Shown here: one piece after another, positions 24,680-31,748 of the stretch
Numbering within the stretch: the first letter of the stretch is position 1
Layout of the letters: each line of letters begins with the position of its first letter
Origin: Flavobacteriaceae bacterium
GTDB taxonomy: Bacteria; Bacteroidota; Bacteroidia; Flavobacteriales; Flavobacteriaceae
Direction of reading: 5' to 3'
DNA: 53,728 bases
NCBI GenBank assembly: GCA_026988355.1
Contig: JALSLK010000048.1
Span: 1 to 53,728, forward strand
Notes under the pieces: model-generated
Told to the model about the DNA's origin: nothing
The model's input: the letters and a program-made list of their open reading frames with translations, nothing else
Databases searched by the model: none
Translations under genes and position numbers: made by a program

Positions 24680-26383
24680 TTATATTCCTTTTGGAATGGA
24701 ATCAATTAATGTTCTTGTATACTTTGTTTTTGGATTTGCATAAATTTCGTCTGCATCGCCTATTTCTTCTATTTTACCTTGATTCATAACGACCAACTGG
24801 TCTGCCATATATTTAACAACTGCCAAATCGTGTGAAATAAAAATGTACGTAAAATTAAACTCTTTTTTTAACTGATTTAATAAATTTAACACTTGCGCTT
24901 GTACAGATACGTCTAAAGCAGATACGGACTCATCACAAATAATTAATTTTGGTTGCAAAGCAATGGTTCTTGCAATACCAATTCGTTGTCTTTGTCCTCC
25001 AGAAAATTCGTGAGGATAACGATAATAATGTGATTTTTCTAACCCTACTTTTTCTAATATTTCAAAAACCTTTTCTTTTCGTTCGTTAGTAGAATTATAT
25101 AATTTATGCACTAACATTGGTTCTAAAATAGCCTCTCCAACTAAAATTCTAGGGTTTAATGACGAAAATGGATCCTGAAAAATTATTTGAATTTCTTTAC
25201 GTAATTTTCTGCGTTCCGATTTACGAAGATTTGTAATATCTTTTCCTTGATAGATAATTGCTCCTTTTGTCGCTTTTTCTAAACCCATAATTGTTCTACC
25301 AAGTGTGGTTTTTCCACAACCAGACTCTCCTACTAAACCAAGGGTTTCTCCTTCGTATATTTTTAAAGAAACAACATCGACAGCTTTAACAATAGTTTTT
25401 TTAGTTTTAAAATAAGTAGCCAATTCATTTACTTCTAATAGTGGTGGTTTTAAATATAATTTTTGATGGTTTTCTATTCGTTCTTCTTTCGATACTACCA
25501 CACCCAACCTCTTACTTCTTATTTCTCGATGCTCATCTTTTTCGACTTCTCTTTCTTCCATATAATCATCAATCGTAGGCAAAACTTTTAATCGAACATC
25601 TAAACTTGGCTTAGAATGTATTAGAGCTTTGGTGTAATTATGTGTTGGCTTATTAAAAATTTGTTCTACAAAACCATGTTCTACAACATTCCCTTTATAC
25701 ATTACTAAAACACGATTTGCAATTTCTGAAATCAATGCCAAATCGTGTGTAATAAAAAGAATACTCATTTCCGTTTCTTGTTGTAATTCTTTTAACAAAA
25801 AAATTATTTCTTTTTGTACTGTAACATCTAAAGCTGTTGTTGGTTCATCTGCAATTAGTACTTGTGGTTTACAAGCAATTGCCATAGCAATCATAACTCG
25901 CTGTTTTTGACCTCCAGATATTTGATGTGGATATTGATTAAAAATTTGTTCTGCTCTTGGTAATTTTACTTGATTAAATAACTTAATTACCTCTTTTTTA
26001 GCTTCGGTTTTTGAAATTTTTATATGATTTAAAATAACTTCTAAAACTTGATAGCCACATGTTAAACTCGGATTTAAAGAACTCATCGGTTCTTGAAAAA
26101 TAATCGATATTTTGTTTCCTCTAATTGTTTGAAACTCTTTTTCGGTTAAATCAAATAATTCTTTTTCTTCAAAAAGACAAGAACCCGTAATTTTTGCTTT
26201 CTTTAATGGCAGTAATCCCAAAATTGCTAGCGATGTAACAGATTTACCACTACCAGATTCGCCAACAATTCCTAAAATTTCATTTTTGTTTACATCAAAA
26301 GAAATAGTATGAACGACCTTATTCTCTTCTCCTTTAGATGGAAAAGCAATGGATAGATTTTTTATTTTTAGTATTGGATTCAA
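24680..26383 (-). CDS. ABC transporter ATP-binding protein with two ATPase domains (oligopeptide/dipeptide type)
   Basis: A fused pair of ABC ATPases in one 567-residue chain, as in YejF/GsiA. Domain 1: Walker A GESGSGKS, signature ISGGQKQR, Walker [13 protein letters not shown]. Domain 2: Walker A GESGCGKT, signature FSGGQRQR, Walker [13 protein letters not shown]. Such proteins energise peptide or nickel uptake or peptide export. No permease or binding-protein gene is nearby. Translation must start at TTG (26383), one base after the stop of the flavodoxin-like gene; there is no ATG before the first Walker A, so it depends on coupling to that gene. Confidence 0.9.
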   Translation of the reverse strand: MNPILKIKNLSIAFPSKGEENKVVHTISFDVNKNEILGIVGESGSGKSVTSLAILGLLPLKKAKITGSCLFEEKELFDLTEKEFQTIRGNKISIIFQEPMSSLNPSLTCGYQVLEVILNHIKISKTEAKKEVIKLFNQVKLPRAEQIFNQYPHQISGGQKQRVMIAMAIACKPQVLIADEPTTALDVTVQKEIIFLLKELQQETEMSILFITHDLALISEIANRVLVMYKGNVVEHGFVEQIFNKPTHNYTKALIHSKPSLDVRLKVLPTIDDYMEEREVEKDEHREIRSKRLGVVVSKEERIENHQKLYLKPPLLEVNELATYFKTKKTIVKAVDVVSLKIYEGETLGLVGESGCGKTTLGRTIMGLEKATKGAIIYQGKDITNLRKSERRKLRKEIQIIFQDPFSSLNPRILVGEAILEPMLVHKLYNSTNERKEKVFEILEKVGLEKSHYYRYPHEFSGGQRQRIGIARTIALQPKLIICDESVSALDVSVQAQVLNLLNQLKKEFNFTYIFISHDLAVVKYMADQLVVMNQGKIEEIGDADEIYANPKTKYTRTLIDSIPKGI

Positions 26384-26384
26384 A

Positions 26385-26891
26385 CTATTTTATTTTTTCA
26401 ATAAAAGTATTCAAATTTTCTTTAACAGTCTCCGAAATTTCTTCGTTTCTTATCCAACAATGTACATCTGTAAGATAGTTCATTCCTAAATAATTTGCAG
26501 ATTCTTTAAAAGGCATCTGAAATCCTTTTTTTAATTCTTTATCGTGACCACAACTAATAACAGCCATTTCCATTCCTCTTAATTTTCTACCTAAATCTTT
26601 TCTTGTTTTTAAACAATCTGAAAATCGGTCAAAAAAAGTTTTTAATATTCCACTCATAGCATACCAATAAACAGGTGTTGCAAAAATAATTAGCGTATAA
26701 TTTGTTACAATTTCTTCGATTAAAGGCAAAAAATCATCCTTGCTGTTTTTAAATTCGTAATCAAACTCTAAAATGTTTTTGGTTTTTAAATCTACTACTG
26801 GAAAATTTGTTTTTTGATGTACAAATTTAACCATTTTATAGGTTTCTCCTTCACTATTTGATGAGCCTAAAACTATAATTGCTTTTTTCAT
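26385..26891 (-). CDS. Flavodoxin-family / NADPH-dependent FMN reductase-like protein
   Basis: A 168-residue flavodoxin-fold protein. The phosphate-binding loop is GSSNSEGETYKMVKF at the N terminus; the central strand and loop LIIFATPVYWYAMSGILKTFFDR are typical of NAD(P)H-dependent FMN reductases, where the PVYW-x2-(P/S)G segment packs on the flavin ring. It is expected to be cytoplasmic. It is divergent from the porin operon across a 197-base region that holds a Fur-like palindrome, and the ABC ATPase follows with one base between. A role in flavin-linked iron reduction is possible but only inferred from place. Confidence 0.85.
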   Translation of the reverse strand: MKKAIIVLGSSNSEGETYKMVKFVHQKTNFPVVDLKTKNILEFDYEFKNSKDDFLPLIEEIVTNYTLIIFATPVYWYAMSGILKTFFDRFSDCLKTRKDLGRKLRGMEMAVISCGHDKELKKGFQMPFKESANYLGMNYLTDVHCWIRNEEISETVKENLNTFIEKIK

Positions 26892-26994
26892 GAGAATGTT
26901 TCATATACATAGGTAAAATTAGTTAAAATACTTCATTATATGCATTATAATCTAACAATTTACGCTATCAATTATTTATTTTAAATGAAAATTA

Positions 26995-27025
26995 CATATT
27001 ATTTAGAACAATTCTAAATAATATG
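26995..27025. promoter_or_regulatory. 31-bp palindromic operator, Fur-box-like
   Basis: Arms of 14 bp, CATATTATTTAGAA and TTCTAAATAATATG, are exact complements around CAA. The core ATTTAGAACAATTCTAAAT closely resembles the Fur box I recall for Flavobacteriia (ATTTAGAATTATTCTAAAT, Riemerella; from memory). It lies just upstream of the -7 element at 27037, where a bound repressor would block RNA polymerase. A further half site, ATTCTAAATAATA, lies at 27071-27083 in the leader. Confidence 0.7.
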
Positions 27026-27036
27026 AGATATATTTT

Positions 27037-27044
27037 TATATTTG
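27037..27044 (+). promoter_or_regulatory. -7 promoter element of the porin operon
   Basis: TATATTTG is a full match to TAnnTTTG. The -33 position falls inside or beside the palindrome and lacks a clear TTG. Transcription would begin near 27050, giving a leader of about 40 bases before the ATG at 27089. Confidence 0.65.
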
Positions 27045-27088
27045 CAGGAAATAGTGTTCTATTTATAATCATTCTAAATAATAAAATA

Positions 27089-28240
27089 ATGCAAAAAAAG
27101 ATAATACTTATAACATTGCTAATAACAATACAATTCTATTGTCAAAAAGAAAACACAATTGGTTCAAAATTACAAACAAATGCAGCAGAAAAGTTAATCA
27201 ATACAAATCTTAAAAAAGGCTTAACAATTGGTGGATATGCACAAATAGATTACAACCAAAAAGAAAGCGATAATGGCATCTTAGATGTACATCGATTCGT
27301 GTTATTATTTGGTTATAAATTTAGCGATAAAGTACAATTTGTATCCGAAATAGAATACGAGAATGTAAAAGAAGTTTTTGTAGAACAAGCCTTTTTAAAT
27401 TATACAATAAATGATAATATGAATTTAAAAGCTGGTTTAATGCTTGTTCCTATGGGAATCATAAACGAATACCACGAACCAACAACTTTTAATGGTGTAG
27501 AACGACCTAGTATGGATAAAAGTATTGTTCCAACAACTTGGCGAGAAATTGGTGTTGGAGTTTCTGGAAGATTTGACGATATAAGTCTAAAATACCAAGC
27601 ATTTATTTTTAATGGATTTTCTTCTGTAAACGGAACTAAAGTTTTAGGAGGAAGCAATGGTTTAAGAAACGGAAGGCAAAAAGGAGCGAAATCTACAATA
27701 AACACACCAACCATTTCTATCAAAATAGATTATTACGGTATCGCAAAACTTCGATTAGGAATATCTGGATATTTTGGAAAAACACAACCAAAAGATGACG
27801 TACAAAATCTTATAGGTGCCGATGTAGGAATTAATATGGTTGGATTAGATGCTAGATACTTCAATAAAAAAATTACAGCAAGAGGTCAATTTATTTACAC
27901 CGCTATTTCAAATACTTTTGCATATAATCTTGCAAATTCTGCAAAATTAGGAAGTAGATTACAAGGTTTCTACATAGAAACAGCATATAATTTATTACCA
28001 ATAACCAAAAAACAAAAATTAGATGCTTTTGTTCGTTACGAAAAATACGATACACACCATAAAGTAGCAACAAATATCATTAAAAATCAAACCCATAATA
28101 GAAATGAAATAACATTTGGACTAACCTACCATATAGCAAACGGTGCTGTATTTAAAGCAGATTACCAAATAAAAAATAATGCTGCAAAAAATACAATACT
28201 AAAAAATCAATTTAACTTAGGTGTAGGTATATTCTTTTAA
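27089..28240 (+). CDS. Outer-membrane porin, phosphate-selective porin O/P-like
   Basis: From the ATG at 27089 the protein has 383 residues with a signal peptide (KKIILITLLITIQFYCQ). The rest is a beta-barrel pattern: GLTIGGYAQIDYNQ at the start, LDVHRFVLLFGYKFSDKVQF, FLNYTINDNMNLKAGLMLVP, PTTWREIGVGVSGRF, and alternating strands up to the C-terminal aromatic residue (LGVGIFF). This matches the OprO/OprP-type porin family. The substrate cannot be read from the sequence. It is the first gene of a three-gene unit with an FMN-binding protein and a membrane protein, under a Fur-like operator. An upstream frame from 27023 starts inside the operator and is rejected. Confidence 0.85.
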   Translation: MQKKIILITLLITIQFYCQKENTIGSKLQTNAAEKLINTNLKKGLTIGGYAQIDYNQKESDNGILDVHRFVLLFGYKFSDKVQFVSEIEYENVKEVFVEQAFLNYTINDNMNLKAGLMLVPMGIINEYHEPTTFNGVERPSMDKSIVPTTWREIGVGVSGRFDDISLKYQAFIFNGFSSVNGTKVLGGSNGLRNGRQKGAKSTINTPTISIKIDYYGIAKLRLGISGYFGKTQPKDDVQNLIGADVGINMVGLDARYFNKKITARGQFIYTAISNTFAYNLANSAKLGSRLQGFYIETAYNLLPITKKQKLDAFVRYEKYDTHHKVATNIIKNQTHNRNEITFGLTYHIANGAVFKADYQIKNNAAKNTILKNQFNLGVGIFF

Positions 28241-28242
28241 AA

Positions 28243-28764
28243 ATGAAAAAAATACAATTAATAATCATACTCTCAACAATATTCCATTTATCATTTCAGA
28301 TACCAAAACCACTTTATAAAAAAGTAGTCAAAGAAATAAAAACAGTTTTTAAAACTAACCAATTTTCATTACACAAAATTAAAATTTCAAAAGAACAAAA
28401 AAACAATTTAAAAATAAATACAACGACATTATTTAAGATTCAAAATAAAAACCAACTATTAGGTTATGCTTATGTAGATAAAGCAAATAGTAAAGTAGAT
28501 AAATTTGATTATTTAATACTTTTAAATACCAAATTAGTTATACTAAAAACGAAGATATTAATTTATAGAGAAGATTATGGTAATGAGATAAGTAGCAAAC
28601 GATGGTTAAAGCAATTTATTGGATTAAAAACAACTGATAAAATAGAATATAATATAAATATTGATGGTATTTCTGGAGCAACAATTTCGGCAAAATCAAT
28701 GACTCATGCAGTAGCAAAAGCATTAAAAAAGTTACAAAAGTTACAAAAAAATAATACATTATGA
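28243..28764 (+). CDS. Periplasmic FMN_bind-domain protein (predicted covalent flavin carrier)
   Basis: A 173-residue exported protein: hydrophobic signal (IQLIIILSTIFHLSF) and an FMN_bind domain similar to RnfG/NqrC. The hallmark is SGATIS at 144-149, where the Thr (147) should accept FMN from ApbE; this is the full S/T-G-A-T motif. Strand YLILLNTKLVILKTKILIYRED and EYNINIDGISGATI are typical of the domain. It starts 2 bases after the porin stop and overlaps the next gene by four bases, so the three products are made together. The probable role is to carry electrons outside the inner membrane. Confidence 0.88.
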   Translation: MKKIQLIIILSTIFHLSFQIPKPLYKKVVKEIKTVFKTNQFSLHKIKISKEQKNNLKINTTTLFKIQNKNQLLGYAYVDKANSKVDKFDYLILLNTKLVILKTKILIYREDYGNEISSKRWLKQFIGLKTTDKIEYNINIDGISGATISAKSMTHAVAKALKKLQKLQKNNTL

Positions 28765-29261
28765 AAATACAATTAAATGGATTAATCTATCGTTTTCCAA
28801 AAGAATTAAAATTGCTTATTACCGCTTTTCTTTTTATATTAAGTATCGGATATTATTCTGGACTCTTATTTGTAAATAATACTACGGCAACAAATCCAAA
28901 AGGAATCCAAGAAAATTATTTAGGAAATGAAAACGATGAATTAGCAACTAAAATGAAATTCAAAAAATCAAAAAGAGAAATAATATCCATCGTACATACA
29001 CATATATTATCTATGGCAATGATTTTCTTTTTCGTAGGATTACTATTTTTAACCACACAATTAAATTATAAATTAAAACTCATCTTAATTATAGAACCCT
29101 TTGTATATATAATACTAACTTTTGGAGGGATTTATCTTTTATGGAAAGGCTTTACAATGCTAAAATATATTATTATTATTTCTGGTAGTATAATGACTTT
29201 ATCCTATACAACAATGGTTGTAATCATAATAAAACAACTCTATAAATATCCAAAAAACTAA
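28761..29261 (+). CDS. Four-helix membrane protein with HxH motif
   Basis: The 166-residue protein has four membrane segments (about 16-38, 74-98, 104-125 and 134-160). The second begins IVHTHILSMAMIFFF, with His79 and His81 at the membrane edge, and the first contains IGYYSGLLFV. I recall similar small membrane proteins beside FMN_bind proteins and porins in marine proteobacteria, often mislabelled. Heme or quinone binding by the His residues is a reasonable guess but unproven. It would link the cytoplasmic membrane to the flavin carrier encoded upstream, with which it overlaps by ATGA. Confidence 0.75.
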   Translation: MKIQLNGLIYRFPKELKLLITAFLFILSIGYYSGLLFVNNTTATNPKGIQENYLGNENDELATKMKFKKSKREIISIVHTHILSMAMIFFFVGLLFLTTQLNYKLKLILIIEPFVYIILTFGGIYLLWKGFTMLKYIIIISGSIMTLSYTTMVVIIIKQLYKYPKN

Positions 29262-29290
29262 AACTTTAACATTTTAAAATGTTAAAGTTT
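29261..29290 (+). terminator. Perfect 30-bp palindrome at the end of the porin operon
   Basis: Starting in the last base of the stop codon, 15 bases (AAACTTTAACATTTT) are followed directly by their exact complement. It would form a strong hairpin. The downstream T run (29302-29308) is displaced by about 11 bases, so termination may be incomplete. Confidence 0.65.
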
Positions 29291-29325
29291 GTAAGTAATT
29301 ATTTTTTTAACGCCTAAGCAAATAG

Positions 29326-29361
29326 AAAACCACCAAAGGCCTTTGTAGTTTTTCTTTTTTT
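29326..29361 (+). terminator. Hairpin with T tract 20 bases before the next start codon
   Basis: AAAACCACCAAAGG pairs, with two mismatches, with CCTTTGTAGTTTT, and TTTCTTTTTTT follows. It lies only 20 bases before the ATG of the T9SS protein at 29381. It could be a second operon terminator or an attenuator in that gene's leader. Confidence 0.6.
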
Positions 29362-29380
29362 AACTTAAAACAATAACATT

Positions 29381-31567
29381 ATGAAAAGAATAATTACAAT
29401 TATTATTACTATTACTTTATATAGTATTAGTCAAAATACACAATCACAAATTGTTATAACAAATAACAATGTGTTTAACACAGCAGATCAAATGCTGCTT
29501 GCTAACGAGTTGTTTGATAGTGGAGAACCATTTGCAGAAGCACTCGGTTACAATTTAGATAATTTAGATCCAATGATTCCAAACTCTCCAGATCAATTAG
29601 CTTATGCAACAGGTATCGAAAATTACGAATATTCGAGATATTTGTTAAATACGCTTAACGGACGTTCAGGAATGGGATTACACATGATGTGGTCGCCAAT
29701 AATCATGGAAAATGCAGCCATGCAACCAGCTTCTTTTGACGGAATGTTTACAGGAGGAACTCCAAACGGATTTAAAGAAGATGATATGCTAATGCGAATG
29801 ATTCAAAGTTTTGGTATGAATGCAAATTTTACACCATTTGCAAACCCATTTCCACAATTTGCAGATTTTGTTAGTGGCGATACCAATTTACCGCAAACAG
29901 TACAAAGTGACTTTCTAAATAATTTTGCTTCCACACGGTGGAATAGATCTTTAATGGATAAAACTTTAAATTTAGGTGCAATGGGACAATCTGCTTCAAA
30001 ACAATACCTTTGGGCACAAGATATGTTAAGTGCTTTCCATGATGGTAATGATGCAGAAGTAATACCAAACGGAACAAATTCACCAGATTTACCAAACAGT
30101 CCGAATTTTGATCCAAACAATAATATTTTTTACGGAGGAAACAATGTAGATGGTTTTATTGGACAAATTCTAACGGCAGAGTCTGTTAATAAAACAAAAT
30201 TTATTCTAACACAATTAGCCTACGATGGAACTACGCTAGGAGGAGTAAATCCAGCAACATACAATCCAGCAAACGGAATTAAATATTTCCCAACAAAAAT
30301 AGCAGTAACAGAAGCACCAGTGTTAGCAGGATTACCACCAAAAGCAACCACATTTACAGTAACCGATCCAATGAGTAAGTTATTTGACCAATACTCTTAT
30401 CTGTTAGCAACAGCAAGTTATAGAAATATGATGGACCCAAATAATAATAGTGATGCAGCACATTTAGCATATCACGAAGTATTTGATGGATTTCCATTTC
30501 CAGCAAATATGGCAACAACAGGAACACCAGGACCATACGACCTAATGTCTGGAGCGAGTAAAGTATTATTTTTAAATATGATGGCAATGCATTACAACAC
30601 AACCGAAAATACATTTGTAGATGACTCTATGCTAAATAACTCTGGAATGCCAGTAAAAGGAACAACCATAACTACAGTAAATGCAGGATATGTTATCGTT
30701 ACTCTTGCAAAATTTGCACAAGAATTTTTAGGAACACCATTAGAAACAGCTGCAAATAATGCATTAACAGCACAAGCAAATTACATTATAGCAAATTTAA
30801 AAGACGCAACAGGCGGATACTACAATGCATACACAATAGGAACAGGTGCAGACACAACAACCAAAACATTGGCAACCAATGCTGCCATTATAAGAGGTCT
30901 TTATGCAGCATATAATGCAACAAACAATGCAAGCTATTTAAATGAAGCAAATGCAAATTACAATTACATAATAGCAAACTATTACATTCCAACCGAAAAA
31001 GTTTTTAGAACAGAAGAAGCAAATGATACAGCAACATATACACCTTGGAATCTAGCAATATTATCAGGAGCAATGAGAGAAGCAAGCATTACAGGAAATA
31101 TTATAACCGCAGCTAACACCTATAAAGATGTATTTGATAAAATATATAATAAAATGATATTATCGGAAGCAGAAGCAACAGGAGAAGATGGAACAGGATC
31201 CGATAATGACGGAATACCATATATTGTAGGAGGAACAAAACCCTTCGTTTTTGCAGCAGAAGCAACCTATACGATTACCACAGCAAGTGTTGAAAATATT
31301 AATTTAGGAATTACTAAAGTTACCATTTATCCAAACCCTACAAAATCAAAAATAAATATCACTTTAGAAATAAATAAACCAGCAAGAGTAAATATAGATA
31401 TAGTAGATGTAAATGGAAGAATTATTTATACAGTTTCACAAAATAAATTAGAGGCAGGTACACAATACATTAAAATACCTATAACCAATATAGAATCAGG
31501 TATTTATTTCATTAAAATAAAAACAGATAAAGGTATTTTTACAACAAAAAAAATAGTAAAAATTTAA
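29381..31567 (+). CDS. Secreted protein of unknown function with T9SS type A sorting domain
   Basis: The 728-residue protein has a short signal peptide (MKRIITIIITITLYSISQ) and a C-terminal T9SS type A sorting domain (645-728, VTIYPNPTKSKINI ... TTKKIVKI). The N-terminal third is unusually rich in Met, Asn, Pro and Phe (LHMMWSPIIMENAAMQP, DDMLMRMIQSFGMNANF). The second half has helical stretches with QANYIIANLKDATGGYYNAY and NAAIIRGLYAAYNATNNASYL, recalling alpha/alpha-toroid proteins such as lyases or epimerases; I cannot assign a family. It follows the Fur-type operon, from which hairpins separate it, so joint iron control is possible but not shown. Confidence 0.85.
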   Translation: MKRIITIIITITLYSISQNTQSQIVITNNNVFNTADQMLLANELFDSGEPFAEALGYNLDNLDPMIPNSPDQLAYATGIENYEYSRYLLNTLNGRSGMGLHMMWSPIIMENAAMQPASFDGMFTGGTPNGFKEDDMLMRMIQSFGMNANFTPFANPFPQFADFVSGDTNLPQTVQSDFLNNFASTRWNRSLMDKTLNLGAMGQSASKQYLWAQDMLSAFHDGNDAEVIPNGTNSPDLPNSPNFDPNNNIFYGGNNVDGFIGQILTAESVNKTKFILTQLAYDGTTLGGVNPATYNPANGIKYFPTKIAVTEAPVLAGLPPKATTFTVTDPMSKLFDQYSYLLATASYRNMMDPNNNSDAAHLAYHEVFDGFPFPANMATTGTPGPYDLMSGASKVLFLNMMAMHYNTTENTFVDDSMLNNSGMPVKGTTITTVNAGYVIVTLAKFAQEFLGTPLETAANNALTAQANYIIANLKDATGGYYNAYTIGTGADTTTKTLATNAAIIRGLYAAYNATNNASYLNEANANYNYIIANYYIPTEKVFRTEEANDTATYTPWNLAILSGAMREASITGNIITAANTYKDVFDKIYNKMILSEAEATGEDGTGSDNDGIPYIVGGTKPFVFAAEATYTITTASVENINLGITKVTIYPNPTKSKINITLEINKPARVNIDIVDVNGRIIYTVSQNKLEAGTQYIKIPITNIESGIYFIKIKTDKGIFTTKKIVKI

Positions 31568-31580
31568 TTTATTGAACCTA

Positions 31581-31631
31581 AAAAACGCACAAAACTTCCT
31601 AGAATAATTTTAGGGAGTTTTATGCGTTTTT
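31581..31631 (+). terminator. Terminator of the T9SS protein gene at 29381
   Basis: AAAAACGCACAAAACTTCC-TA (31581-31601) pairs with TAGGGAGTTTTATGCG-TTTTT (31611-31631) with two mismatches and a 9-base loop, 13 bases after the stop. Confidence 0.85.
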
Positions 31632-31667
31632 AATCTTTTCGAAATAGCACAGTACAAAATATTTATT

Positions 31668-31697
31668 TTGATAATTAATAAAATTGTAATATATTTG
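31668..31697 (+). promoter_or_regulatory. Promoter of the M4 metalloprotease gene
   Basis: TTG (31668-31670) and TATATTTG (31690-31697) are separated by 19 bases, a full match to the Bacteroidota consensus. The leader to the ATG at 31749 is about 45 bases. An in-frame upstream start at 31668 would lie inside this promoter and is rejected. Confidence 0.75.
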
Positions 31698-31748
31698 AAC
31701 ATTCCCTATTTATTTTTAACGTATAATATTAACTTAAATTTTATTCTT

